Source: Aequorivita xiaoshiensis (lineage in GTDB: Bacteria; Bacteroidota; Bacteroidia; Flavobacteriales; Flavobacteriaceae). From it: 64,000 nucleotides of DNA. Position 1 is the first letter of the stretch, and the number at the start of each line of letters is the position of its first letter. Made by a program: the position numbers and the translations under genes. The notes below the pieces were generated by a model. The model was given only the letters and a program-made list of their open reading frames with translations. It searched no databases and had not been told where the DNA came from. The stretch spans positions 62,001-126,000 of the forward strand of contig NZ_JAIRBB010000003.1 in the NCBI RefSeq assembly GCF_022008395.1, in the 5' to 3' direction. Shown here in pieces: positions 16,543-25,915 of this stretch.

Positions 16543-18495
16543 TCAAAGTATTTCAAACTTTTTAATTTTTAAAATTACTTCAGTGCCTTTATTTACCTTC
16601 GAATTATAGTTTAAAGTAGCTTTTAGTTTTTTTGATAATGCCTTCATTAATTTAATTCCGAAAGAGGTTTCTTTAATTTCGCCTTCAAAACCTTGTCCAT
16701 CATCAATTACCTTTAGCACAAGCTCGTCATCTATTTTTCTGAATTCAATTAAAAGAATGTTTTCTGGTTTAATAGTTTTATAAGCGTGTTTTAAAACATT
16801 GACAATTAATTCGTTTAAAATTAAACCTATGGGGGTTATTGTTTCAATACTCAATACGATAGGTTCAATATTTAATTTGTAAGGTAAAACTTCACTTTTA
16901 AATTGATGTGTTTCAAAAATATCTTTGGTTAATGCTTCCAAATATTCTTTACTGTTAATCCCTACTAATTGGTCTTTGTTGTAAAGTCTTTGATGAATTA
17001 ACACCATCGACTTCACTCTGTTTTGAGCCTCACGAAGGGCAACTTGTGCTTTTTTATCTTCCATGCTTTCAGACTGTAGATAGAGGAGTGATGAAACTAT
17101 TTGGAAGCTATTTTTCACACGGTGATGGGTTTCTTTTAAGAGCACGTTTTTCTCGTCAATAGTAGCTTCTAATAATTTTTTCTGTTTTGCCAAAGAGCGG
17201 TTTTTCTTTCTGTTTTTATAAAAGAAAAACCCTAAAAACCCAGCAAATAGAAAACCTATACCTGAAAGAACACCATAAAGTTGACTTTCTTTTTTACGAG
17301 CCGATATCTCAGCATTTTTAAGTGCAGAGGTTTTATTGAATTCAAACTGCATTTCCTGTTGCGTTTGTTTTCTAATGTTTTTCTCATTAAAAATGGTCTC
17401 TCTAGCATCGACAAATAATTCAAAATTTACAAGCGATTTGCTTAGGTTGTCGGTGCTTTTATACGCTGTGTACAGGCAGTTACATGCTTTGGAAAACACT
17501 TGTATTCCATCAGACATAGAAGTCATTGCTTTGGCTTTTTCGCAATCGGTAATGGCTTGCGAATATTCTCCCTGTTTTAAAAATAAGTCGCCTCTATAAG
17601 CTAATGTTTCTGCTAATCGGCCAGACATGTTATTGTTGTCATAAAAGGCAATCGAAGTGTTTAGAAAAGGCAAGGCATCTTCAAAATTGTTTAAGTTTGT
17701 GTGTGCAATTCCTATGTTTAAATCTGAATTTACTAACATTACAGGAGGTGCGTTACCTTTTTCCTTTAATTCTTTTCCTTTGAGAAAGGCTGCTAACGCC
17801 TGTTCGTATTTGTTAGTTTTTAAAAACAAATCACCTTTATTAGTAATGAAAACTCCAGCAGCTATGTATGATTTGTCGTTTAAGGCATCTTGATATCCCT
17901 TGTCGTAATAAATGGAGGCCTTGTCATACTCTTCCATCTGATTATAGAAATTAGCAATACTATTGTCTAGCGACAATCGCTCTTTTTTTAATTTTCTAAG
18001 ATCTGAAGCATTTAGTTCGTTGGTATCTACTTTGTCTAAATATTGCTGTGCTTTTAAGGTTAATGCAAGTGCTTGTGGCATATCTCCTTTTATTCTATAA
18101 ACGCCACCCTCAGTATTGTATAATGATGACTTTAAGAATGGTAAGTCTTCTTCCTCAATTAAGGATTTTGATTTTTCAATATAATAAAGTGATGAATCTA
18201 ACTTCGAATTGTAGTAATAGTAGTTACCGTAAAAATAATATGTGGTAGCGAGCAGCTTGGGAGTATTGCTTAAGGTAGAAACTTCTTCTGCTTTTTTGAT
18301 GAGCTTTTCACTTCCCGATCCATAACGTAAATTGCTGATAAAAGTGTTTAATGCTGTTATTTTTTCATCTGCTGAAGATAAGCTTTCAGTGACTTTTAAA
18401 AGAGAATCTATTACTGCAGCATTGGTTTCTGGATTTTTTTGTGAAAATCCAGAAAAGCCGATAATAATAGCTAAAAATAGAAGTGAGGTTCTCAA
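16543..18495 (-). CDS. TPR-containing sensor histidine kinase (HisKA_2 type)
   Basis: 650 residues. A signal peptide (about 1-18, ending GFSQ) leads a periplasmic array of TPR-like helical repeats (about 25-380). One membrane helix follows near 405-425 (LYGVLSGIGFLFAGFLGFFFY), then a HisKA_2 dimerisation domain with the phospho-acceptor in ETHHRVKNSFQIVSSLL near 457-470, and an ATPase domain with N-box LILNELIVNVLKHAYK and G1-box VIDDGQGF. The design is common in Bacteroidota: TPR sensor, HisKA_2 core, LytTR regulator. It is first of a two-gene operon. The signal is unknown. Confidence 0.93.
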   Translation of the reverse strand: MRTSLLFLAIIIGFSGFSQKNPETNAAVIDSLLKVTESLSSADEKITALNTFISNLRYGSGSEKLIKKAEEVSTLSNTPKLLATTYYFYGNYYYYNSKLDSSLYYIEKSKSLIEEEDLPFLKSSLYNTEGGVYRIKGDMPQALALTLKAQQYLDKVDTNELNASDLRKLKKERLSLDNSIANFYNQMEEYDKASIYYDKGYQDALNDKSYIAAGVFITNKGDLFLKTNKYEQALAAFLKGKELKEKGNAPPVMLVNSDLNIGIAHTNLNNFEDALPFLNTSIAFYDNNNMSGRLAETLAYRGDLFLKQGEYSQAITDCEKAKAMTSMSDGIQVFSKACNCLYTAYKSTDNLSKSLVNFELFVDARETIFNEKNIRKQTQQEMQFEFNKTSALKNAEISARKKESQLYGVLSGIGFLFAGFLGFFFYKNRKKNRSLAKQKKLLEATIDEKNVLLKETHHRVKNSFQIVSSLLYLQSESMEDKKAQVALREAQNRVKSMVLIHQRLYNKDQLVGINSKEYLEALTKDIFETHQFKSEVLPYKLNIEPIVLSIETITPIGLILNELIVNVLKHAYKTIKPENILLIEFRKIDDELVLKVIDDGQGFEGEIKETSFGIKLMKALSKKLKATLNYNSKVNKGTEVILKIKKFEIL

Positions 18496-18633
18496 TATTT
18501 AGTATTCTGATTCTAAAATACTAAAATAATATTTAACAGCTTTACGGCGCTGAGATTATATAAAGTGATGGGGCGCGAAACTATTTTAGTTTAAAACCAT
18601 GCCTTTTTCGATAATCGTTAAAATAAAGTGAAG

Positions 18634-18668
18634 TTTGCGATAAAGGTTTTTCAATCTTGTTACTTTTA
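18634..18668 (+). promoter_or_regulatory. Possible promoter of the metallophosphoesterase gene
   Basis: TTTG at 18634-18637 and TACTTTTA at 18661-18668 (TAnnTTTG with a changed last base), spaced 23 bases, just before the ATG at 18686. Weak match. Confidence 0.3.
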
Positions 18669-18685
18669 AAAATTCTATCTACACT

Positions 18686-19912
18686 ATGCGTTGGTTTATT
18701 TTTATTTCAGTTTATATTCTCGTTGATATTTATGCTTTTCAAGCTGTGAAAACACTTACTAGAAATCCCTTTGTTTACGGAATCTATATTTTGCTTTCAC
18801 TAGCCGTTTTGGGGGCTTTAATTTATGAGCTGTCGGCAATGGGAGCGGGAAAGAACATGAGTGTAAGCACTATGTATATATTTGGAGCTTTCCTTGCGCT
18901 ATTTGTTCCAAAATTACTGCTCGTTATTTTTATGTTTGCTGAAGATATAGGGAGGTTTTTTGTGGGTGCTTATATGAAAGTAGCAGGAAGCAGCGAAACA
19001 CCATTTATGGCTTCGCGAAGAAAGTTTGTAAGTACTCTTGCTTTGGGGATTGCTGCTATTCCATTTGCTTCTTTAATTTATGGAATGATTCAAGGGAGGT
19101 ACAATTATAAAGTTTTAAAATATGCATTAGAATTTGACGATTTGCCTGAAGAGTTTAATGGGTTTACACTTACACAAATTAGCGATGTTCACATTGGTAG
19201 TTTTAGCAATAGAAACAAGGTTGAATACGCAGTAAATCTAATCAACGAACAAGAAAGTGATATGATTGTTTTTACAGGAGATTTGGTAAATAATCTCGCT
19301 GAAGAAATGGACGATTGGAAAGGGCTGTTTAGCACATTAAAAGCACCGCAAGGTGTTTTCTCGGTTTTGGGAAATCACGATTATGGCGATTATGTAAAGT
19401 GGAATAGTGCTTCAGAAAAAGTAGAAAACCTTAACAGATTAAAATCAATCCAACGTGAAATGGGTTGGGATTTGCTTTTGAATGAAAACCGATTTATTAC
19501 AAAAAACGGTCAGAAAATAGCTTTGGTAGGTGTTGAAAATTGGGGAGAAAACGGTTTTAAAAAAGCAGGTGATCTCAATAAAGCTTGCGAAGGAATTTCC
19601 AAAGAAGATTTTAAAATACTTTTAAGTCACGATCCCTCACATTGGCAATCTGAAGTAAAAAAAGACCCGCGAAACTTTCACCTTACCCTCAGTGGTCATA
19701 CTCACGGGATGCAGTTTGGTATTGATGTTCCTGGAGTTTTTAAATGGAGCCCAATAAAGTACAGGTATGAAAATTGGGCAGGGATTTATCAAGAGTTTGG
19801 AAGATATATAAACGTTAATCGGGGTTTTGGATTTCTAGGTTATCCAGGAAGAGTAGGGATGTGGCCGGAGATAACCGTTATTAAACTCATAAAAAAATCA
19901 ACCTCCAACTAA
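18686..19912 (+). CDS. Membrane-anchored metallophosphoesterase
   Basis: 408 residues. Three or four N-terminal membrane helices (about 1-130) precede a calcineurin-like phosphoesterase domain. All metal-binding blocks are present: SDVHIGSF near 168 (DxH), FTGDLVNN near 200 (GDxxN-type), VLGNHDYG near 227 (GNHD), a histidine in LSHDPSHW near 315, and SGHTHGMQFG near 337 (GHxH). This is the YkuE/YaeI-like type that acts on lipid or other phosphomonoesters or diesters at the membrane. The true substrate is unknown. The gene is single, with its own promoter region, and diverges from the histidine kinase. Confidence 0.9.
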   Translation: MRWFIFISVYILVDIYAFQAVKTLTRNPFVYGIYILLSLAVLGALIYELSAMGAGKNMSVSTMYIFGAFLALFVPKLLLVIFMFAEDIGRFFVGAYMKVAGSSETPFMASRRKFVSTLALGIAAIPFASLIYGMIQGRYNYKVLKYALEFDDLPEEFNGFTLTQISDVHIGSFSNRNKVEYAVNLINEQESDMIVFTGDLVNNLAEEMDDWKGLFSTLKAPQGVFSVLGNHDYGDYVKWNSASEKVENLNRLKSIQREMGWDLLLNENRFITKNGQKIALVGVENWGENGFKKAGDLNKACEGISKEDFKILLSHDPSHWQSEVKKDPRNFHLTLSGHTHGMQFGIDVPGVFKWSPIKYRYENWAGIYQEFGRYINVNRGFGFLGYPGRVGMWPEITVIKLIKKSTSN

Positions 19913-20079
19913 ATGTAGTGAAAATTTAAGAGAAGCCTAACTAATTAATTGTTACCTTGTATAGTGGTTAAGTGAAAACACAACAAACTATTTTTAAGCA
20001 TACATAACAAGTGCTACGCAACATTAGGAAGTTATTTTATTATATTTGTAATACATTGTTCAACTAATACATTAGATGA

Positions 20080-20376
20080 ATGTCGAAATTCGGAGAATTA
20101 ATTGAAAGCCGCACTCCAGTGCTATTAAACTTTTATGCAGAATGGGATGAAACTTCTAAAAAGATGCATCCAGTAATGCGTGAAGTAGCCACTGCTCTAG
20201 GAGAAAATGTTCGCGTTATAAAAATAGATGTAGAAAAAAACAAGGAACTTTCTGATGCTTTACGCGTTAAAAACCTTCCTACATTTATGATTTATAAGAA
20301 TGCAGAGATGAAATGGCGACAAGGAGGAGAGCAAGATGCCGATACTCTTATCGGACTTATTAAAGAATATATTTAG
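20080..20376 (+). CDS. Thioredoxin-fold protein lacking the CxxC motif
   Basis: 98 residues. It follows the thioredoxin pattern (VLLNFYAEWDETSKKMHP, then VRVIKIDVEKN, then VKNLPTFMIYKNAEMKWRQGG), including the cis-proline in LPTF. The active site WCGPC is replaced by WDETS, so both cysteines are gone and the protein has no cysteine at all. It cannot do disulphide exchange. It may be a chaperone or a binding partner. A perfect -7 box TATATTTG lies at 20041-20048, upstream of the ATG, without a clear -33 box. It ends 34 bases before a convergent deacetylase gene. Confidence 0.85.
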   Translation: MSKFGELIESRTPVLLNFYAEWDETSKKMHPVMREVATALGENVRVIKIDVEKNKELSDALRVKNLPTFMIYKNAEMKWRQGGEQDADTLIGLIKEYI

Positions 20377-20409
20377 TCGCTAAAAATTCGTTTTTAATAA
20401 CTATATATT

Positions 20410-21072
20410 TTAAAGTGAGGCACACTTCCAGCCTTTTTCAGAAATATAATGCAATACTTTAGGTAAAGTATACTTAAGGTTTGTCTCGGCTTTTAAACTG
20501 TCGTGAAATACCACAACACTTCCAGGCTTTATATTTTTTAATACATTTTGAAGACACTTTTCTTTTGAAACGGAAGCGTCATAATCAAAACTTATGATAT
20601 TCCACATTACAATTTTATAGCCTTTTTTCTGAAGTATATTAGCTTGTTTTGAAGTTATTCTTCCATAGGGAGGTCTAAATAATTTCGAACCAAATGACTT
20701 CTGATCCATATTAATACTTTGTTTTATGGTATCGAGTATTTGCTTAGAAGCTTTCTCGGTATTTTCAATATAATGTGATGTTTTTGTCTTCCATCCGTTT
20801 AAATGGTTGTAGGTGTGATTCCCAACTGTATGACCTTCAGAAATTACACTTTCAAAAACCTCAGGATGCTTTTGAATGTTGTTGCCAATACAAAAGAAGG
20901 TAGCTTTGGCGTGATGTTTCTTTAGTTCGTTTAACACCCAAGGTGTAATTTCAGGAATAGGGCCGTCGTCAAAAGTGAGGTAAACTGAGTTTTTGGCACG
21001 CGAAAATGCCCAAATCCGTTCAGGGTATAACCGCTGAATAAACCTGGGCATTTTTACGATTTTAAATTTCAA
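20410..21072 (-). CDS. Polysaccharide deacetylase (NodB domain)
   Basis: 220 residues, almost entirely one carbohydrate esterase 4 domain. Motif 1 YLTFDDGPIPE near 31 carries the catalytic aspartates, motif 2 HTVGNHTYNH near 76-85 has the two zinc histidines, motif 3 is FRPPYGR near 137, and motif 5 is VVFHDSLKAETNLKY near 190. Such enzymes remove N-acetyl groups from chitin-like oligomers, peptidoglycan or surface sugars. No signal peptide is obvious, so the site of action is unclear. A second NodB protein lies in the pigment cluster at 52293. Confidence 0.9.
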   Translation of the reverse strand: MKFKIVKMPRFIQRLYPERIWAFSRAKNSVYLTFDDGPIPEITPWVLNELKKHHAKATFFCIGNNIQKHPEVFESVISEGHTVGNHTYNHLNGWKTKTSHYIENTEKASKQILDTIKQSINMDQKSFGSKLFRPPYGRITSKQANILQKKGYKIVMWNIISFDYDASVSKEKCLQNVLKNIKPGSVVVFHDSLKAETNLKYTLPKVLHYISEKGWKCASL

Positions 21073-21174
21073 TTTTTAAAGTTGAATAAGCTTAAACAAA
21101 ATTGTACTTGCTATTCTTAATTTTAAAGTTTGTGACTGCTGCAGGTTTTCTTTCAAAAAACCAAGTATTAAAAT

Positions 21175-24100
21175 TTAGTTTACCGGCAATTCCTCTTCAA
21201 TAGCTTTGGTAGGCTTCAACTGCATATTCTCTAGTAAGCTAGAATCTAATTCCACCTCAAGAGTTTCTTTAGCTTCCATTTCTCTATCTAAGTCAATCGC
21301 TTCATCTGGAGTATAGAAATGACGAAACATTTTTAAGTAATCGTTAAATTTCTTTGCTTCAGACCTTGCAAACTCTTCATCGTCGTAAATAATCACAAAC
21401 TGAATTAAACTTCTGTAGCGCTCCATATCACTTATGATATCGGAAGCAATATTGCGTTGTCTATTAAATTTAAGTCCGTTGTAATAAATAAGATGTTCTT
21501 GGTAAATCTTAGTAACATCATTATATACTTGACGCGCTTTTTCCTTTTTACCTAATTCGTAATATCCTATAACAAAAGGTTCTAGTAGCGAGTAGTATTC
21601 AAAATACTTCACCGGCATTTTTTCCATCCCAAGATCTAGTACTTTTTCAGCTTTTTCTTCTTTCCCTTCATTGATTAAGGTTTCTGCAAGACGTGCTAAA
21701 TTACTTCGGTAGGTAATACCATTTCTACGTGTTTCAGTATCGTGATAGATATCTGGGCTACCGCTATTTCCCCAATCCCAAGACATTACAATATCGTACA
21801 TTTTATCGCTGTCTATACGACCCATTTCATAAGGGTTACGGTTGTTCATTGGTGTTTTAATCGGTACCAATTTATACACTACACCTTCCAGTTGTAGGTA
21901 TTCTTTCATCCAAATATAATCGTCGTCTCCAAAGCTTCCGCCACTAAAATAGATAGGACGCTCCCAATTGTTGTTTGCGATTATATCCAACATCATCATG
22001 CGGTTTTTGTAAATAACATCACCTTTTACATTAATGTCGATATACGGAACAATTTTATCGGCGTCTTTAGCGTCAACAATTCCATTTCTTAAAACAGCTT
22101 CCTTATCTACAGGAATGCGAATTACCTTTGAAGGGAATGTATGTACTTGTTGACCATTTTGTAATTGCATTTGTGTGGCAGGACTGTCGCTAGCAACAAA
22201 ATTCATCCAAGTTTTAATGTCAATAGTATCTTGATTTGTTCTTTGGTGAATAAGGAAATCGCGAGTACCAAAACGATATTTATCGTGCGTAAGTTGAGAC
22301 GGAATAGGATCGCTTGTAAACGCTTTTTTCTTCATATCGTCTATATACCAATCGGTTTGGAATAAACTTGTATTTACAACGCGTACATCTTGACGATAAC
22401 CCTCCACATTCTGAATATACCACAAGGCAAAAGTGTCGTTATCTCCAATAGTAAATACAATTCCATTTTCATCGCAGGAATCTAAGTACATTTTCCCCAT
22501 TGCTTGGGCCGTGTAGCGGTTGCTACGATCGTGATCGTCCCAGTTTTGTGACGCCAACAGTATAGGTGCTGCCAGAGCAGTAGCAGTCATTACCACCGGA
22601 AGTGCAATTTTAGGTTTTATATATTCCTTTGCAAGATCGAAAAGGGCATAGGCACCATAACCAATCCACATTGCAAACACATAAAAACTACCCACTAAAG
22701 CATAATCTCTTTCACGAGGTTCAAAAGGTCGCTCGTTGAGGTAAACTTTTAACGCAAGTCCGGTAAATAGGAAGAACACTAGTAAAACCCAAAAGCTCTT
22801 TTGGTCGTTTTTAAAGTGAAAAACTAAACCTATAATTCCTAAAATTAGGGGAAGGAAAAAGTAAGTATTTCGTGCTTTATTGTTTTTTATATCGCTTGGT
22901 AAGTTGTCTTGGCTGCCTAAACGGAGTTCATCTATAAACTTAATACCGCTAAGCCAATTTCCGTGTAGGTCGGTGTACTGGCCTTGAATGTCGTCTTGTC
23001 TTCCTGTGAAATTCCACATAAAATAGCGCCAATACATATATCCAAATTGATATTCGAACATAAACTTCATATTCTGAAGAAAGGTAGGCCTCTTAATATC
23101 TAGGAACTGTCCGAAATTCTTTAGAAATTTGTCGAAGTCTTTAGTGTCGACCAAACCTTGAGCGTGAGCTTGTTTAAATTTATTTACTTCCTCAATCAAT
23201 CTAGGCTCATTAAGATATTCAGCTTTAACCGAAAAATCTAACCCTCCAGTAAACTCCATATAGTTAGAGCTGTGCTCTGTACTCCACATACGTGGTAAAA
23301 ACCCTTTTTGTGCATCATCTGTATTTTGACTTGCGTTTTTGTAATTGTTTACAATCACATATTTCCCTGTAGTCTCATCTTTTTCGTAATTTGGCTTGTC
23401 GTCTTTATACGGATTTTTTTCATCTAGACCTACATAGCTTTCGGTAAAGTGTGGTCCATAAAACAAATGCGTTTCTGGATATTGTTCTCTATTGTAATAG
23501 GCTAAAAGTTCACGGGCGTTGTTGGGGTTGTTCTCGTTAATTACCGTTCCCGCATTAGCACGGATTGGAAGCATTAACCAACTGCTAAATCCAATAAAAA
23601 TGAAAAGCACACACAGCAAAATTGTATTGAGTTGAACAAAACCTTTTTTGCGTGTTAATCGCAAAGTGTAGATAAATACTATAACGAAGAGTAAAGCAGC
23701 TATTATGGTTCCCGAGTTAAAAGGAAGGCCTACGCTGTTTACAAAAAATACTTCGGAGGCACTAAAGAATTTCATAGACATTGGTAGCAATAGCTTAAAG
23801 ATAAAAAGTAGGATGGCTACAGTAACTACGTTTGCAATGATAAAATTCTTGATTGTAACTGTTTTATAATGCTTAAAAAAGTATAAAAACCCTATAGCAG
23901 GAATGGTAAGTAGCGCCATAAAGTGCACTCCAAATGAAAGTCCGATAATAAAAGCAATTAGAATCACCCAACGGTTTCCTCTTGGTTCAAGCATTTCGCG
24001 TTCCCAACGAAGCGCGGTGTAAAACAAAACTGACATAAGAAAAGCCGCACTTGCGTATACTTCGGCTTCTACTGCATTAAACCAGAAACTATCTGTAAAG

Positions 24101-24498
24101 GCAAAGGCTAAAGCACCAACAGCAGCACTTCCTAAGATTGCTAAAGCGTTGGTTTTTTCTATTTCTTGTTTTTTTGAAATTAGATTGGTCATCAATATTG
24201 TAAGCGACCAAAACATAAATAATATGGTAAATGCACTTGAGAATACCGACATTAGGTTAATGGTAAGTGCTATATATGTGGCATCTGGTGCAAATATTGA
24301 GAAAAATGCCCCAAGTAATTGGTATAATGGAGCTCCTGGAGGGTGACCTACCTCAAGGTTGCTTGAAGTGGTAATATATTCGCCGGCATCCCAAAAGCTT
24401 GCTGTAGGTTCTACCGTGAGCCAGTAAGTAGTAAGCGCTATAGCAAAAACAATCCAACCTGTGATATTGTTCCATTTTTTAAAGTTGAAAGAACCCAT
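21175..24498 (-). CDS. DUF2723 (TMEM260-like) membrane glycosyltransferase family protein
   Basis: 1107 residues. The N-terminal half has about 12-14 membrane helices and begins with the DUF2723 signature: FWDAGEYITTSSNLEVGHPPGAPLY-type motif at about residues 35-60, with the acidic D/E pair and GHPPGxPL. The C-terminal part (about 600-1107) is mostly soluble, with helical repeat text near 920-1010. DUF2723 belongs to the GT-C-like membrane proteins, and its eukaryotic member TMEM260 is an O-mannosyltransferase. A role in glycosylating exported proteins at the periplasmic face is therefore likely but unproved for this copy. The length is typical of Bacteroidota. It stands alone. Confidence 0.88.
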   Translation of the reverse strand: MGSFNFKKWNNITGWIVFAIALTTYWLTVEPTASFWDAGEYITTSSNLEVGHPPGAPLYQLLGAFFSIFAPDATYIALTINLMSVFSSAFTILFMFWSLTILMTNLISKKQEIEKTNALAILGSAAVGALAFAFTDSFWFNAVEAEVYASAAFLMSVLFYTALRWEREMLEPRGNRWVILIAFIIGLSFGVHFMALLTIPAIGFLYFFKHYKTVTIKNFIIANVVTVAILLFIFKLLLPMSMKFFSASEVFFVNSVGLPFNSGTIIAALLFVIVFIYTLRLTRKKGFVQLNTILLCVLFIFIGFSSWLMLPIRANAGTVINENNPNNARELLAYYNREQYPETHLFYGPHFTESYVGLDEKNPYKDDKPNYEKDETTGKYVIVNNYKNASQNTDDAQKGFLPRMWSTEHSSNYMEFTGGLDFSVKAEYLNEPRLIEEVNKFKQAHAQGLVDTKDFDKFLKNFGQFLDIKRPTFLQNMKFMFEYQFGYMYWRYFMWNFTGRQDDIQGQYTDLHGNWLSGIKFIDELRLGSQDNLPSDIKNNKARNTYFFLPLILGIIGLVFHFKNDQKSFWVLLVFFLFTGLALKVYLNERPFEPRERDYALVGSFYVFAMWIGYGAYALFDLAKEYIKPKIALPVVMTATALAAPILLASQNWDDHDRSNRYTAQAMGKMYLDSCDENGIVFTIGDNDTFALWYIQNVEGYRQDVRVVNTSLFQTDWYIDDMKKKAFTSDPIPSQLTHDKYRFGTRDFLIHQRTNQDTIDIKTWMNFVASDSPATQMQLQNGQQVHTFPSKVIRIPVDKEAVLRNGIVDAKDADKIVPYIDINVKGDVIYKNRMMMLDIIANNNWERPIYFSGGSFGDDDYIWMKEYLQLEGVVYKLVPIKTPMNNRNPYEMGRIDSDKMYDIVMSWDWGNSGSPDIYHDTETRRNGITYRSNLARLAETLINEGKEEKAEKVLDLGMEKMPVKYFEYYSLLEPFVIGYYELGKKEKARQVYNDVTKIYQEHLIYYNGLKFNRQRNIASDIISDMERYRSLIQFVIIYDDEEFARSEAKKFNDYLKMFRHFYTPDEAIDLDREMEAKETLEVELDSSLLENMQLKPTKAIEEELPVN

Positions 24499-24647
24499 AA
24501 GTACATTTAAAGTTTTGATGGCACGAATTTACTAATAATATATATAGCTTACATAGGTAAATAATGGTAACGTGCAACTTGCTATGTTATTTTTTTAGGG
24601 TGAAAAATTTAAATTAAAAAAAGAAGGTAAAATTTTTTCAAAAAAAG

Positions 24648-24678
24648 TTTGTACAAGCCAAAATATGTATTAAATTTG
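24648..24678 (+). promoter_or_regulatory. Consensus Bacteroidota promoter of tRNA-Gln
   Basis: TTTG at 24648-24651 and TAAATTTG at 24671-24678 are exactly 19 bases apart, a full match to TTTG-N19-TAnnTTTG. The tRNA begins 18 bases after the -7 box. Confidence 0.88.
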
Positions 24679-24695
24679 CATCCTCATTATGGAAA

Positions 24696-24768
24696 TGGCC
24701 CATGGTGTAACTGGCAACACGTCTGGTTTTGGTCCAGAAGAGTCTAGGTTCGAGCCCTAGTGGGCCAA
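24696..24768 (+). tRNA. tRNA-Gln (anticodon TTG)
   Basis: A 73-base cloverleaf. The acceptor stem TGGCCCA (24696-24702) pairs with TGGGCCA (24761-24767), discriminator A24768. The anticodon stem is TCTGG/CCAGA with loop TTTTGGT, giving anticodon TTG at 24729-24731. The T-arm contains GGTTCGAGCCC. CCA is not encoded in full. It is followed at once by a terminator. Confidence 0.97.
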
Positions 24769-24770
24769 CA

Positions 24771-24804
24771 AAAGTCCCGATCTATTTTAGGTTGGGACTT
24801 TTTT
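24771..24804 (+). terminator. Terminator of tRNA-Gln
   Basis: Stem GTCCCGATCT (24774-24783) with AGGTTGGGAC (24789-24798), G-T pairs included, flanked by AAA and a run of Ts to 24804. Confidence 0.92.
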
Positions 24805-24839
24805 ATTTTAAGCAATTTATAGAACAGAATATTTCAATT

Positions 24840-24910
24840 TGGCCCACGTGATTGTGGGTGGCATGATCTAAAAGCTGCAAAGTTTTAGGTCATGCCGTTC
24901 CCTATTTTGC
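24840..24910 (+). pseudogene. Possible tRNA-Gln remnant with strong hairpin
   Basis: The stretch begins TGGCCCA, identical to the 5' acceptor strand of the nearby tRNA-Gln, and ends 71 bases later at a second copy of that tRNA's terminator (78 bases in the intact unit). No 3' acceptor strand or normal anticodon arm can be drawn. Instead it holds a short hairpin (CCCAC 24843-24847 with GTGGG 24854-24858) and a 14-bp near-perfect one (24860-24873 with 24883-24896, one G-T pair). It may be a decayed duplicate of the tRNA locus or an unrelated structured element. Confidence 0.4.
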
Positions 24911-24943
24911 GTCCTGATCTTTCTAAGATTGGGACTTTTTTTT
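24911..24943 (+). terminator. Second terminator, homologous to that of tRNA-Gln
   Basis: Stem GTCCTGATCTT (24911-24921) with AAGATTGGGAC (24925-24935), two wobble pairs, loop TCT, then eight Ts (24936-24943). The stem matches the tRNA-Gln terminator base for base at most positions, including the GATCT and TTGGGAC parts. Confidence 0.85.
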
Positions 24944-25036
24944 ATGTTTTTGGGTAGTAGTTATTCTCTTTTATGAGATGATTAGGAGCAGATAAGAGTG
25001 TTCGAGACAATTGGTGCTTTTTGCAACAATGAGATT

Positions 25037-25915
25037 TCATAGTAATAATTCTTCTGAATATTCTGGTTTTGGTTCTTTAGCTAAAAATAAATCTAATTCA
25101 GTTTGAGTGTTAAACCCTTGTATTTTGTTTCTATATTTGGATGCGATTATTGGATTTTCGATTTCCAACTTTCTATTTTTACTAATTTTTAAATATTCTT
25201 CTTCTTTATCTATTCCTAAAAAACGTCTATTTGCTAAATTAGCTGCAATTCCTGTAGTGCTACTTCCTGTAAAAGGATCTAAAATCCAAGCATTCTGTTT
25301 TGTTGAGGCTAAAATCAAACGAGTTAAAACAGATAAAGGTTTTTGAGTTGGATGTTTTGTACAGCTTTTTTCCCAAGGTGCTATTGCAGGTAGTTTCCAA
25401 ACATCTTTCATTTGTTTGTTTCCATTCAGTTGTTTCATTAAGTTATAATTGAAATAATGTGGAGTCTTCTCATTTTTTCTAGCCCAAATTATTTGCTCTG
25501 TTGAATGGGTGAAATACCTACAAGAGAAATTAGGTGGTGGATTTGATTTTTGCCAAGTAACTATATTTAAGATTTTAAAGTTTAATTCTGTTAGAATTTG
25601 TCCAACACTAAAAATATTATGCATAGTTCCACTTATCCAAATTGTAGCATCTTCTTTCATGTTTTCTCTAACTAATGAAAGCCATTGTCTATTGAATTCG
25701 TTTATATGTTCTGTGCCAAGTGATTTATCCCATTTTCCTTTGTTAACTGAAACAATTTTTCCACTTTGAATTGACAAACCATCATTAGATAAAAAATAAG
25801 GTGGATCTGCAAAAACCATATCAAACTTATGATTGATTTTTGGAAGTAATTCCATAGAATCTCCTCTTAAGAGGCAGAATTTTTTATCAGTCGATTTGTA
25901 GTATGGACTTATCAT
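25037..25915 (-). CDS. Site-specific DNA adenine methyltransferase, M2.DpnII/DpnA-like
   Basis: 292 residues. Beta-order amino-methyltransferase: catalytic motif IV DPPYFL at about 36-41 comes first, and the SAM-binding motif I DPFTGSSTTGIAA at about 225 comes last, with the target-recognition region between. The phrase KHPTQKPLSVLTRLI near 190 is usual in this group. It resembles DpnA/M2.DpnII, which methylates adenine in GATC, including on single-stranded DNA. It is the last gene of the restriction-modification operon, and its start overlaps the stop of the 86-residue gene by one base. Specificity is inferred from the neighbouring DpnII-like nuclease. Confidence 0.9.
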   Translation of the reverse strand: MISPYYKSTDKKFCLLRGDSMELLPKINHKFDMVFADPPYFLSNDGLSIQSGKIVSVNKGKWDKSLGTEHINEFNRQWLSLVRENMKEDATIWISGTMHNIFSVGQILTELNFKILNIVTWQKSNPPPNFSCRYFTHSTEQIIWARKNEKTPHYFNYNLMKQLNGNKQMKDVWKLPAIAPWEKSCTKHPTQKPLSVLTRLILASTKQNAWILDPFTGSSTTGIAANLANRRFLGIDKEEEYLKISKNRKLEIENPIIASKYRNKIQGFNTQTELDLFLAKEPKPEYSEELLL

